Shown here: positions 23,912 through 35,040 of the stretch, piece after piece
Numbering within the stretch: position 1 is the first letter of the stretch
How the letters are laid out: each line of letters starts with the position of its first letter
Assembly: GCA_038373885.1 (NCBI GenBank)
Contig: JAWZYV010010374.1
Coordinates: 248,001 to 312,000 of the forward strand
Direction of reading: 5' to 3'
Source of the DNA: Cheiracanthium punctorium
Lineage: Eukaryota > Arthropoda > Arachnida > Araneae > Cheiracanthiidae
Length of the DNA: 64,000 bases
Program-made: the position numbers and the translations under genes
The notes under the pieces: model-generated
The model's database searches: none
Seen by the model: the letters and a program-made list of their open reading frames with translations, nothing else
What the model was told of the DNA's origin: nothing

Positions 23912-24269
23912 CCCTTTGGGTACGGATTTATTTGAGAAAATATTTGCATGTGGAATGGATATAATTTTGGGTTGCTTCGAGTAGTATGTAAAAGCAGTAC
24001 ATTTTACGTAAGAATTTATTTATTTCTAAAAGATTGGTGACATATGTAGTATTAAGATGTCTTCAAGTAATTAGAATTGCAAAACAAAAATAAAAATAAC
24101 AACAAAATAAAACTAAATGAAATAAATGCAAGCTATAACAAAAAACCAACTACTAATAATTATGCAGAGTGCGATATTTTTCAAAGCAAGTTTGGTACCA
24201 AGCGTGGTCATCCGGTCCTAGGGAAAACAAGTGAATGACGTCTCTCAGACGTCAAATGTACCCAAGGCG
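23912..24269. mobile_element. TTAA-flanked piggyBac-like MITE
   Basis: A 358 bp element with left end CCCTTTGGGTACGGAT and right end complement of CGCCTTGGGTACATTTGACG. Both sides abut TTAA (23908-23911, 24270-24273). The CCC-start and TTAA target match the piggyBac superfamily. It carries no coding sequence and lies in the POMT2 intron between exons f and g. Confidence 0.72.
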
Positions 24270-24273
24270 TTAA

Positions 24274-25044
24274 AATTAACATTACTATGAATATGCTTAC
24301 TATGAAACTTCTCAAAAGCGACTACCCTCCATTCTACAAAAAATAATTCTTTAAGATATGTGGCTGCTCAGAGATATATAAACATTTGATAGCTCCCCCC
24401 CCCAAAAAAAAGCACTGAAAAATATGGTTTGTGTTGTTATTAATGAAACCTGAAAGACTTAATAATATAAACACATAAGTCACATCTTCAACATCATCAG
24501 TGCAAAAATGTAATAAAATCAAAACATCTGTCCCTTTATTTTAATGTGTCATAAGAGCCTCTTTTAGCATGTTATACAAACAATTTCAGAATTTTCCCAT
24601 CATGTTATATGAATCCGTCTTATATGAACCAGTGTCATAGGGGGGGGGGGGGGGTCTACAGTAATTTACATCTGCTGTTGATTTGTGGTAGAGTTTCTGG
24701 TTTTATGTTCACTTCCAGAAAAATGGAAAAAAATTTCCGGATAGAGAACTAGGATAGGTCACTTATAGAAGGTTGTGGAGTCTCTTCTAGAGGACTTTTT
24801 AACTTAAGCAGATAAGGAAAAAATTGGTGCCTTAAAAATTTGGTTGTTGGAGGAAGAGGTCACTTAATAGAGGTGGTTGTTCATAGAAGTTTTCACTGTA
24901 AATTATTATACTGGATAATTCAAAATAGAAGTTAAAACGATTATCTTTTAAACCATAAATAATAAAAACATACTTTCAATTAGAAAAGTTCATCAAATAT
25001 TTGACGTACTAAAAAGTTACACTTAAATTTTAGATATGGCATCT
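24274..25044. other. Intronic stretch with one Tigger-type end
   Basis: Contains a Tigger-like right terminus near 24866-24897 (taatagaggtggttgttcat ... cactg, then TA). No left partner was located. A long G run lies near 24640-24654. Confidence 0.45.
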
Positions 25045-25865
25045 TTTTTAAACTAGGGGAGTATACATATTAAAATGCAAAATTTAATTTTTATACTGTC
25101 CCTCATTTCCTATCACTTATAGTTAGAAAAATCTTGCTCTTTGTCAAAGAAAATTTATTTTAGAAATCCCATGTCTCTAAGTGAAATAGCTAGCAAGAAA
25201 ATTAATGTTAAAAATGATGACTTACACCACTTTACCAACAGTGTTGGCATCTGTTTTTAGGCAAAAAAACCTTTACTTTAGAGGACCAACTATGAGTTGA
25301 TAAAAGTTAAATAATTATTCCATTGTTAGGAAAGGCAATTAAATGCTTTCAAATGTGTGTAATTAACAGGTACAGTTTTACCTAAAACGATCAGCACTGC
25401 TTTATGAAATTACCAATAATTTAATCTTTAGGGGGTCATCCACTAATTAAGTCATGCTTCTAGAGAAGGAATTTTAAAGGGTAAAAAAAAAATGACAAAA
25501 TAATGGTGTAGATTACTATGATTGGTAACTTTTACTAGAAACTGCAAAGCATATAGGAAAATTCTAGCTAAATTAGGATTTGTGGAATCAACTGTGTCTA
25601 TCAAGTGACTATTAACATAATTTAACATCATTTGAAAAGTAATTACATTTTTCTCACTTTTGAGACATCCTCTTAGTGCTGGGTGACAAATACCAAAATT
25701 TTCAAATTGCAATATCTCGTTAGCTATTCCACTCAGAGACATGGGATTTTTTAAATTTATCTTCTTAGACACAGGGCAAATTTTTTCTAAATATAAAGGA
25801 TAGGAAAGGAGGGACCGTATAAAAATTAAACTTCATATTTTAATATGTATACAGCACCTAGTAAA
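25045..25865. repeat. Diverged inverted repeat (foldback), 0.8 kb
   Basis: Left arm (about 25045-25195) and right arm (about 25715-25865) are inverted copies sharing tatacatattaaaat, tttttatac-gtccctc and aatcccatgtctct. The roughly 500 bp centre is non-coding. Probably an old foldback transposon; class unknown. Confidence 0.65.
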
Positions 25866-26920
25866 AATATTGCTATTTCTTCAAGTTACTCTTCAAAAGA
25901 TGAGTTTTTCTGATTGAAAGTGTGTTTCGATCACTACAGTTTAAAAGGTAATTGCTTTAACATCAATTTTGAATCGTCCGGTATATTTTTGTATAATAAT
26001 ATTAAGTTGCAGGAGTAACTTAATAAAACAAAATAGCATAATCATACAAATTTTTCTAGGGAGAGGCAAACTTCAAAAATTTTTTCTAGAGAGGAGTAAT
26101 TTCGAACTTGTAATAATATCATTTCCAATTTTGCTTAGTGATGTAATTTTATTTCCATCATAAGACAATATGCTAAAACTCTTGATGGGAGCAAGTGCCC
26201 TGCCTTGCTTCTCCTTATGGGCACAATGAACATAATATATATTTTTTTATTTTTTAAGTTATACACAGAAATGTATGACTTATTTTAGCATAGGCAATTA
26301 TAATACACACCTGAAAAGGTTAAACACAATATTTATATATATTTTTTTTACATGTAATACAAATGCTGTTATCATATACACTCAAATATTAAATTTTTAT
26401 ACAGAAAATTTGAAAAACTAAATAGTAATAAAATATTTAGATATTGAAAACTATCACTCTACTCAAAATAGAAACACATAAATTTTCTAAATACAAATAC
26501 TAAATAACAGCAGTAGTTCAAAATCAAGTACATAATTTACTTTAAATATATTGCGGTGGACTCGCAGCACTTTGCATTACGTTCCTCTCCACCTCCAGGA
26601 TATGCGATTTGAACACACAAGAGGGTTCCGGTGATCAGGCCAGTTTTTAACAAAAGCAGATTTATGTTAATGTGAACTTTAGCCATTCTATATAAGGTCT
26701 TGCCAGTTGATGGACTTTGCTCTGTTTCTATGCTTGGGGCATAACTAGTTATTATGCTTGGGGCGTATGCCCCTTTTTGTATTCGGCACAAGATGCCAGT
26801 TTATGTTTTATTTGTTTTAGCTTTATTGTTAATAAATTGTTACATTTTCAAAAGTCATGTTTCATTGTGAATACACACACGTGAGATGAGATGGGCTAAA
26901 GTGATTAAAAGCCCACTTTG
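25866..26920. other. Non-coding; possible 5' LTR region of next element
   Basis: Immediately before the primer-site-like sequence at 26921 one expects a 5' LTR. The segment 26540-26915 has a duplicated atgcttggggc phrase (26730-26770) and AATAAA (26830), but it does not visibly match the 3' end near 29662-29824. The LTR assignment therefore stays open. Confidence 0.35.
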
Positions 26921-27285
26921 TGGTGACCCGGCAACGGGAACAAGTCATCTTCTGTAAGGAGCAAGGTGTCGTAATTTGGAGAATTGATCCATGTTGAAGG
27001 ACAAGCCCCTTCACCAGCTTGGTCAAGGGCAAGATCTACCGTCAAGCTGGACTTCTGTGATTCTGTGAGCCATCCTATTGCAAAGAATAGTGTTCTATGT
27101 GTGAAGATTTTTTTAGGTCTGCTGCTACGACTTTCCTGGGCATACTGTCATGTATTTGAAGACAACGGACAAACAGGTGGTATGTTTTAAACAAACAGGT
27201 GCTATGTTTTAAACAAACTTTCACACTTATGTCTTAAACAAACTTAATCCCTGTTTAAGTAGTTGCTCAGTCAGGCCTTCTAAAA

Positions 27286-27845
27286 ATGAATGGTGAAACT
27301 TCTAAAGAGGCGGTAATTACCAGCGACATTAGTCGTGTAGCTCTAAAGTTACCACCCTTTTGGGAAAATTTTTCCGATTTATGGTTCGCTAATATAGAAT
27401 CACAATTTCACATCCCAAACATTAGTGAAGATTCAACAAAATTTTATTACATAGTGTCTAGTCTAAATGCTGAAATCCTAAGTTATGTAAATGATGTGGT
27501 TTTAACACCTCCTCCCACTCTAAAATATAATACTTTAAAAAAACGGCTTTTAGCCAAATTTATGGATTTCGAACAAACAAAAATAAAGCAATTACTTTCG
27601 GAATTAGTGTTAGGAGATGAAGAACCTTCCCATTTACTAAGCAAAATGAAGCATTTAGCCCCCGATAAAACGGACACTGAGTTTCTAAAAACTCTCTTCA
27701 AAGAAAGAAATTTCTTCAAAGATTGCCTAAGGACACTCAAGCTATCTTGTCCATGTATGAGGGTACTTTAGATATATTAGCCCTTATAGCAGATAAAGTT
27801 GTAGAAATCATGGGCAATTCTAGTTCAGAAATGCACAGTGTAGAC
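27286..27845 (+). pseudogene. CsRn1-type gag, N-terminal part
   Basis: Encodes a Gag related to the one at 2179-4002 (LPPFWENFSDLWFANIESQF matches that copy's APPFW...LWFLQLESQF). It includes LLSELVLGDEEPSHLLSKMK and ends with ILALIADKVVEI, the same landmarks in the same order. A frameshift near 27700 splits it. It is then cut by the hAT insertion whose target duplication begins at 27838. Gag would have formed the retrotransposon core particle. Confidence 0.88.
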
Positions 27846-28553
27846 CAGGGATGGGTAAACTTTTTCGGTCGCAGGCCAAAAATTGAAAAAAAAAAAAAAA
27901 AAAAAAAGTTTGGCAGGCCAAGATAAATTTTTCTAAAATTTTAAAAACAATATACAAGTATTACAATTTAAATGTTAATGAGATGAATGAAATTGCGATT
28001 TCATTTTTTAAAGTTCATTATATTGAGATTCGAAGTGAGATGTACTGATTCTAAGGAACAAGGCTAGATGCTCATCTGCCTGTCTATATCTGAAAAAATT
28101 CTTTCTAAGATTCATAGTTGAAAACACTTGTTCACATATATAAAATGAAGCAAACATAGCACTGATTTTCTGGGGGTGAGATACTAAATTTGGGAAACTT
28201 ACTTTCGATAATGATTTGTAAAACTCTAACTTTGGCATATTTAGAAACAACTGCTTGAGATGATTGTTAGATTGTAACTCAATTAATTCAAGCTGCAAAT
28301 CTGATCTCACTGCTTCACAATTTACATTGAAAGGCATGGTAAAAATATCCAATTCTGTTTGAATGGCACTGAAATCTTGAAATCTGTGTTCGAACTCAAA
28401 ATGCAGTTTTTTCAAGCCATCTTCATAATTCTTAATATGGATATCTAATAAATAAATATATATTTTCTTTTAACTTCCGTCTGACCAGCAAATTACAATT
28501 CTATCTGCGGGCCGGATAAAACCTTCCGGCGGGCTGTACTTTGCCCATCCCTG
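27846..28553. mobile_element. hAT insertion inside gag, 708 bp
   Basis: Inverted ends CAGGGATGGGTAAACT and complement of CAGGGATGGGCAAAGT. The target duplication gtgtagac is perfect (27838-27845 and 28554-28561). It carries a remnant of its transposase on the minus strand. Gag resumes directly after the right duplication. Confidence 0.95.
28008..28415 (-). pseudogene. hAT transposase C-terminal dimerisation fragment
   Basis: A 135-residue open frame with the look of the hAT C-terminal dimerisation region found in GTF2IRD2/ZBED-type transposases. LQLELIELQSN and KLEFYKSL come first, then YICEQVFSTMNLRKNFFRYR and LALFLRIS. The catalytic core and BED finger are missing, so the element is a deletion derivative. 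The element's short length fits mobilisation by another copy. Confidence 0.82.
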
Positions 28554-28561
28554 GTGTAGAC

Positions 28562-29330
28562 ACTCAAAAGACTAACTCAGAAAATGAAGTGCAGGAATTA
28601 CAAAAAGCAATTGACTGAACTAAATCGAAAAATTGACAAGGTATTACACAATAAAAATCGATTTAGACCATGCACACTTAGTTGTATGCGACACTTTAAT
28701 AATAAATTTCACCGTAATCCCCCACCCCGTGCGACACCCTCTACTCAGTCAATACCCTCTCATTCCACTGTAAAGGTGTGTTGGTACCATAAAAAATTTA
28801 AAGATTGTGCTCGCGAATGTTTAGGGACATGCAATTATGGCATTTTAAAAAACTAGAGAGTAGGTCACATTATACGGCGCAATGTGACTATACTTACAAA
28901 GACGCCATCTTTTCATTCCAGATAAAACATGGGGCGGTTGAATATCTAATTGATAATGGCAGTGATATCTGTGTTTTACCCAGAGCAAAAAATACTCGGA
29001 ATAATGGACCTAAAAATATTATATTATATTCTGCTAATGGATCTCGGATCAAAGTCTATGAGACTAAATTAGTAAAACTGGATCTTGCATTAAACAAATC
29101 TTTCTAGTGGCCTTTTGCAGTCGCAGACATTAGCAGACCAATAATTTGTGCTGATTTTATAAAACACTTTGGCTTATTAATTGATCTGAAAAGACTTTGT
29201 TTATGCAATCCAAGTTCGTCAAAGGCAGCTTTAGATTCCGCTTGTAACGAGACTTCGTCTCATGTTAGTCTAATTGATGAAGATTTAAAAATTAAAAAAT
29301 ATTTTACAAAAATTTCTACATATATATTTT
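28562..29330 (+). pseudogene. CsRn1-type gag end and protease
   Basis: Continuation of Gag after the hAT insertion: a coiled region (QLTELNRKIDKVLHNKN), then CWYHKKFKDCARECLGTC, which fits the same C-X2-H-X9-C-X3-C pattern as the 1-4627 element. A frameshift near 28850 follows, then an aspartic protease with DNGSDICVLP and YSANGSRIKVYE. An in-frame stop (near 29105) separates IICADFIKHFGLLID. No RT follows; sequence after 29330 collapses into short repeated ctacaaa phrases. Confidence 0.85.
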
Positions 29331-29661
29331 GATCATCACCAATTCAAAATATTTTACAAAAATCTACAAATTCTGTCTACAAATCATGTCTACAAAACCT
29401 GTCTACAAATCCTGTACAAGTCGCATAGACTAAACGAAATCTAAGACTGAACGAAATAGCACCCTAGTGCTAAAAAGTAAGAAATGGAATGGAATATCAA
29501 ATGGAGTATCAAAAGAGATGAATTGAAATAGTTACAGGACCGAAACGATGGGACTGAAACGGCAGTACCAAAACTGTGGGACCAAAATGTCATGGACCGC
29601 AGTAACAGGGAAGTTTGTCCTCCAAAAAAACTGATCAAGAGCCTTTAAAAGGGAGATGCGA

Positions 29662-29824
29662 TGTTGCATCTGGAAACCTTCCGCTATCGCAATGACTCTG
29701 GGACTCTGGGTTAAGGCTATGTTTGTGTTTAAGTTAAGTTTTGTTGCTATGTAAGTTTTATCTAAAGAAGACTAGTATATAATAAAGTTATTAAAAGTTC
29801 TTTGGTCTAGTTAATGATATAACA
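29662..29824 (+). repeat. LTR-like 3' end
   Basis: TG...CA bounded segment after a purine tract, with AATAAA inside. Only 55 bp separate its end from the splice donor of POMT2 exon f. The matching 5' LTR was not found, hence modest confidence. Confidence 0.4.
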
Positions 29825-29879
29825 CACTTTAACAAAATAATTAGAGAATTATCAACTAAATTATTATAGAAAAACAAAC

Positions 29880-29986
29880 CTTTTATATAAAGTCTTGAAG
29901 TGTATATAAAAGACTGTCATATACAAAATGCAAGGTAGTAAAATCAGACAAAAGGCTCGAGCTGCAAAGTGCTTCAACACCACAAT
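29880..29986 (-). CDS. POMT2: POMT2 internal exon f
   Basis: From acceptor TTTTTCAG to donor AAAAG|GTTTGT. It encodes HFAARAFCLILLPCILYMT then VFYIHFKTLYK, a transmembrane segment and the start of the luminal loop, matching the HLTARV...LPLALY region of animal POMT2. It joins exon e in phase 0 and hands two bases (AG) to exon g, giving KSGSGD across the junction. The donor is not the consensus GTAAGT. A retroelement LTR-like end lies 55 bp into the downstream intron. Confidence 0.93.
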
Positions 29987-30476
29987 CTGAAAAATTAAAT
30001 AAAATTAGCATTATTTTAAAAGAGAAAGGTTTAAAGATAAAAGAATGTATTTTTAAAGATATTTCTTAAGAAATAATGCAGCTTTTAAGAAAATAAAATT
30101 GCACTAAAGATTTAAAAACATTCAGAATGTGCACATGCTCTCTTAAATCTGTAAGATTTAAGAAACACTATGTGATATATCATTAGCAAACAGTATTTTG
30201 CAACATTTTTCTAAAATAGATGTTGACTCAGTCAATATTAAGTTGAAATCCTTTAACAAAAACTTGAATTTAACAAGGGGAATTAAAATTAATTGTTGGT
30301 CCAATGTTAAAATCAATTTATAAAGCCCAGTTACTGGAACAGTTGAAAAAAAGTAAGAAGTTCTATCTTGTGTCTTAAAAGCATATTCCTTGGTAACTAT
30401 ACACACTCACTATCCCAACAACGAATAGCTACGCATATACAAGGACAGCTTTTCTTATCCAAATAGTACCTCAGGC
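29987..30476. other. Intronic non-coding stretch
   Basis: No feature recognised other than the 8 bp target duplication of the following MITE. Confidence 0.5.
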
Positions 30477-31273
30477 CAGTGGCGGCTCGTGGGTTATTTA
30501 AAAGGAGTTTCACAAAACAAATTTCTAAGATTAAATATGCAGATACGACACACCTTAGAAATTAAAATAGATTTGCGTTTCCAGCAGTTAAAGGAAAAAA
30601 ATGCACGCAACTGATAGAAAACAAGTCATCTTTGGTCTTACTTTTCGTCACCAAGATAAGTTTTAGCAAAGGTGCTGTCTTGGTTCATTTTATTTCAATT
30701 TTTTTTTTTCAAAGGATAATATTGAAAACTGCCATTGCTTTAGCTCCCAAAACTCGTCTTTTACTCCAATTTTAATTATTGACACTAGTTTGTAAAAAAA
30801 TAATGTAGTGAAAAATGATAGAAATAAAGAAAATATTAAGAAAATGAAAAAAAAATTAACTAACCGAACATAACAAAATAAGGGAAAATCGAAGCGCTAC
30901 CGCAAATAAATGGCCGTGTGTGCACAAAGAAAATGTGCGAAAGGAATGATTTCATCAGTGCAGTACTTCTCCCGAGCTGTTTCGGCTTCTGATTCCAGAG
31001 AGCGATTCAGAGGGAAATTTTACCGTTCGCACGTGTGATTGATTTAAGACTGTGCTGTAGTAACCTACACTACAGTGCATTAGCTATAATAAGCCTATTT
31101 TATAAAAGTGTGTGTGTGGGGGGGGGGGAGAGTAAAACTCATGTTTTAAATTCCCAGAAATCTAGAAATGTGCTTAATATTTGTTTTAAATTTAATTTGT
31201 TAGTGTGCTTATTCTTTAGTTTTTCCTTTGGGGGTTCACGCACTCATGTGCTCAAATGGAGGAGCCGCCACTG
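30477..31273. mobile_element. hAT MITE, 0.8 kb
   Basis: Ends CAGTGGCGGCTCGTGGG and complement of CAGTGGCGGCTCCT. Flanks are cctcaggc (30469-30476) and cttcaggc (31274-31281), an 8 bp duplication with one change. The same terminal family as 11933-13484 but a different interior, including a G tract at 31120-31130. Confidence 0.85.
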
Positions 31274-31299
31274 CTTCAGGCTCAGCCTTTTGCTGTGAA

Positions 31300-31668
31300 G
31301 GTGTTTTGAGAACTCTGTGGCAGTTCGGATGAATTCAACAAACTTTGAGGTTGAGATAGATGCTGTTCACCAAGCTCTCTCCAGACTTTCTATTATCACA
31401 AACTATAAGTCTACTACTAACAAGGAGAGGGCGCGACCTTGGAATCACCAATTTGAATGAAATTTGCTACAATTGTAGCTCATAAGACGTACAACTGTAA
31501 CCGTACAACAACTCATAAGACGTCCAAACTGTTTCATTCTAAACTTCATATTCATACTGCTGTAAAGAAAAAACTGCCGCGAAAGGTTTTAACCTGAGAA
31601 GGGTGCCGCGAAATGTTTTTAATCTTGCAAGGTTGCCGGGATAAAAAAAAAGTTTGGGAACCCCTGGC
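31300..31668. mobile_element. hAT right-end fragment
   Basis: Ends at about 31668 with the complement of CAGGGGTTCCCAAACTTTTT, a typical hAT terminus. A repeated gaaggttttaacc / gaaatgtttttaatc phrase lies just inside. No left end was found, so this is a truncated copy. Confidence 0.5.
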
Positions 31669-31708
31669 ATAGAGGGTAAACACGTTGATTTGACCTGTGT
31701 GAAGTTGG

Positions 31709-32945
31709 CACCCCCATATTGGAAATTCTAAAAAACAATTATGCCATAATTTTGCCCAAGTTTTACCCAGTTTTACTCACCCATTAATTAATTTTGCCCA
31801 TCTTTTTTAAAGCGGATATCAAAATTTTCTTTTTCTGCAAAACGTGAAGTTGGCACCCCCATATTTGAAATTCCAAAAATCAACTATGCCATAATTTTGC
31901 CCAAGTTTAGCCCAGTTTTGCCCACCCATTAATTAATTTTGCCCACATTTTTAAAGCGGAAATCAAAATTTTCTTTTTCTGCAAAATGTGAAGTTGGCAC
32001 CCCCCATATTGGAAATTCCAAAAAACAACAATGCCATAATTTTGCCCAAGTTTTGCCCACCTTTTATAAAGCTGTAATTTAAATTTTAAAATTTTGACCT
32101 TTTTTTCCATGTAGCACCCCCATATTGGAGATTCCAAAAAACAACTATGCCATAATTTTGCCCAAGTTTTGCCCACCTTTTTTAAAGTGGAAATCGAAAA
32201 TTTCTTTTTCCGCAAAACGTGAAGTTGGCACCCCCATATTGGAAATTCCAAAAAACAACTATGCCATAATTTTGCCCAAGTTTTGCCCAGTTTTGCGCAC
32301 CCATTAATTAATTTTGCCCACCTTTTTTAAAACGGAAATCGAAAATTTCTTTTTCCGCAAAACGTGAAGTTGGCACCCTCATATTGGAAACTCCAAAAAA
32401 GAACTATGCCATAATTTTGCCCAGTTTTGCCTACCCATTAATTAATTTTGCCCACCTTTTTTAAAGAGGAAATCAAAAATTTCTTTTACTGCAAAACGTG
32501 AAGTTGGCACCCCCCATATTGGAAATTCCAAAAAACAACTATGCCAAAATTTTGCCCAGGAATTAATTAATTTTGCCCACCTTTTTAAAGCGGAAATCGA
32601 AATTTTCTTTTTCTGCAAAATACGAAGTTGGCACCCCCATATTGGAAATTCCAAAAAACAACAACGCCATAATTTTGCCCACCCATTAATTAATTTTGCC
32701 TACCTTTTATAAAGCTGTAATTTAAATTTTAAAATTTTGACTTTTTTCCCATGTAGCACCTCCATATTGGAAATTCCAAAAAACAAGTATGCCATAATTT
32801 TGCCTAAGTTTTGTCCACCCTTTTTAAAGCGGAAATCAAAAATTTCTTTTTCTGCAAAACTTGAAATTGGCACCCCCATATTGGAAATTCCAAAAAAAAA
32901 CTATGCCATAATTTTGCCCACCTTTTTGAAGCAAAAAAGAGGGGG
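31709..32945. repeat. Degenerate satellite array, about 10 units
   Basis: Tandem units of about 110-145 bp, each starting gaagttggcacccccatatt. Each continues ggaaattccaaaaaacaact, atgccataattttgccca, one or more ttttgcccacc blocks, attaattaattttgccc, and gcggaaatc-aaatttctttttctgcaaaac. Unit starts lie near 31710, 31850, 31990, 32113, 32220, 32365, 32502, 32626, 32752 and 32865. The internal ttttgcccag block varies in number, so the array has a repeat-within-repeat structure. It lies in the POMT2 intron between exons e and f. Confidence 0.92.
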
Positions 32946-33424
32946 AAAAAAATTTTAGGCAAAGTATTAACACACCGCAAAATTCGAATTTAAATTTATG
33001 AAATTTACTTATATAAGTTTTTTCCAAGTATTACATATTAAGTTATATTTTCCCAAGTAATTTTACCCACTTTTATAAAGCTATGAAGAAAGAAAAAAAA
33101 ATTCCTGGCTTTATGTGCAATGTTGCACTCTGATATACAAAATTAGAAAAGGCAATTTACGCATAATTGTTAAGTTATGGCCATTCTTTTCTAAAGATTA
33201 TTTAGCTTGGCCCACCTTAAGCTGTACAGGGTTATTGGTAACTGGACGTATTCCTGTTAATACACTATTGAAGAGCCGAAATGCCTGAATTTTCCACCGC
33301 ATATGTCTGGCCGATAATCAATAGTTTTTGAGAGTATTCAGTTCAAAAAATTTTTCTTGAATAACACAAAGTTTGACATTCAAGAGCAGATTTTAAAAAA
33401 TCTACTCATGAAACGGGTTTAATT

Positions 33425-33907
33425 TTAATATAGCTAAAGCTATAACTAAGGTAACGTAATCAAAAAAAGTACAAAACTACTTTAAAATTTTATTTGACGA
33501 GCTATTACATGTATTTTTTTACATTATAATTCACATGTTTCCTTTCAAAATATGGTATTTATTTCAAAAAAGACGAAAATATTAAGCATACAAATTACAA
33601 ATAAAATTTCTATTATGCTACGCAAAAGCATATAAATGTCCATTTAAATACACTAATTCATAAAGAAATGTGAGTTTTTTACTTAGCGCAGGTAAAAATG
33701 ACAAAGAATACACCCCTGTTCATTCTTTAGGACATTTCGTCAACCGATCAAGATATCACAGTTTTTTTTTTTTTTTCCATTGCTGACACTCCAGTTATGG
33801 TAACATACTCAAGAAAAAGTACAAAAATATTTCAAAATTTTAATTCTCACGAGCTTTACATGTATTTTTTTCATTCATTTGCATTTTCCTTTCAAAAAAT
33901 GGGGTTT

Positions 33908-33944
<37 letters not shown>

Positions 33945-34115
33945 AATATTATTGCAGTAAGCGTGCAAATTACAAATAAAATTTCCAAAAACATATTAAT
34001 GTCCATCTAAAGATGTGTAATTCGTAAAGGAGGGTGAGTTTTACTTAGCACAAGTATAAACGCCAAAGGGTACACATCTGTTCATTCATTAGGATTGTTC
34101 ATCAACCGATCAAGT
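33425..34115. repeat. Tandem duplication, two units of about 350 bp
   Basis: Segments at about 33435-33765 and 33790-34115 share, in order, agtacaaa-atttcaaaatttta, acatgtatttttttcatt, cctttcaaaa-atgg, gcaaattacaaataaaattt, aatgtccat, and tcaaccgatcaag-tatcac. The second unit contains a long A run (33917-33942). Confidence 0.75.
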
Positions 34116-34215
34116 TATCACTATTTTTCCACTCTGAAAATCTTACCCTCACCTGATTTTGAGTTCAAACGGCTATGCGCTGTATCGTCGTGTTAGTTTC
34201 AACTCTACGTTGGGC

Positions 34216-34330
34216 AGTGGCGGATCCAGGGGGGGGAGGGCTTTGGGGGATCAATCCCCCCCCTTTGTTGTTGTAAATTTTGACATGGACTGAAATTTAA
34301 AAAAGAAGCAGTGTATATACAGTTGACTCT
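34216..34330. mobile_element. Isolated hAT and Tigger left ends
   Basis: CAGTGGCGGATCCAGG followed by G and C tracts (34216-34262) is a hAT-type end. At 34320 CAGTTGACTCTGTTTAACGA preceded by TA is a Tigger-type end. Neither right end was located. Sequence up to about 34680 holds no recognisable protein. Confidence 0.45.
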
Positions 34331-34724
34331 GTTTAACGACGATCTCTTTTTGAAGATGATACTTCAAAGTCCCGGCCCCTCCAACGTAAAAAATTTATAT
34401 TCAAAGACGACGTTGTTTCTGCTTAATGGTGATTTTTTTTTTTTTTACCCATCTTACGCTACACTAACAGGGGAAAAATTTTTAAGAGGGGGGAAAAAGT
34501 GATGGGGAATTTCGAAGGTGCAGCAATACAGTTTCAACTGCCTGAGTCTATTCTCTAAGATATTTAAGAAGCAAAGAGAAAATTCTTGAAGCAGCACAAA
34601 AATTTAGTTCGAGATCCAAATCCAAGCTGCCGAAAAGTCAATGTGGGCAGTTAGAAGAGTTTGATAAGGCACATCTTCATTAAAATGATTTCATGAAGCA
34701 AGAGCATCCAACATTCCAATTTCT

Positions 34725-35040
34725 AGGCCCCACCATGGCCAAGTGGATAAGACACTTAACCTGATAGATGGCTGGTGTGTGAAGGTCTGCATTGGGCCTA
34801 CCGCAAGGCTGTTGATCTAACGGTCTGGTCGGTTTTCGCCAAATTTTACATGAAAACGTGTTAAAACCTCTGAAAAACATCTCCAACCAAGGCAGCCGCT
34901 CCAGAATAAAGATGCCTCTCGTGTAGGTTTGCCATAACATCACATAACACAACTCCAATTTCTGGAGGTCTGAACAGTGGCCGATCACATAGCGCTCTCA
35001 ACTGGGAGAAGGAAAGTGCCTGGTTCAAACTCAGGTACTA
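34725..35040. repeat. Possible tRNA-derived SINE remnant
   Basis: Contains tRNA promoter-like boxes: tggccaagtggataagac near 34736 (A-box-like), and ctggttcaaactc near 35020 (B-box-like) preceded by gtggccgatcacatagcgct. Arrangement is irregular and no intact cloverleaf can be drawn, so this is tentative. Confidence 0.3.

Larger units (their letters stand above)
26921..29824 (+). mobile_element. Internally deleted CsRn1-like element
   Basis: Starts with TGGTGACCCGGCAACGGG, a tRNA-Trp-like primer site. Gag and protease follow, but RT, RNase H and integrase are absent. Near the 3' end a purine run (aaaagggaga, about 29647-29656) precedes TGTTGCATCTGG..., an LTR-like stretch ending in ...ATATAACA at 29824 with AATAAA near 29781. 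It runs antisense to POMT2. A tandem of about 22 bp units (aaacaggtgctatgttttaa) lies in its leader at 27170-27243. Confidence 0.7.

Noticed and set aside
25452..25772. 106-residue frame on the minus strand
   Set aside because: It lies in the centre and right arm of a foldback repeat and shows no domain.
30158..30406. 82-residue frame near POMT2 exon f
   Set aside because: No similarity to protein O-mannosyltransferase motifs and wrong position relative to the phased exons.
31709..32945. CRISPR-like regular repeats
   Set aside because: Units are long, diverged and contiguous with no unique spacers, and the window is clearly eukaryotic. It is a satellite.
34725..35040. Functional tRNA gene
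   Set aside because: A- and B-box-like sequences are about 280 bp apart or imperfect, and no acceptor stem pairs. At most a SINE remnant.
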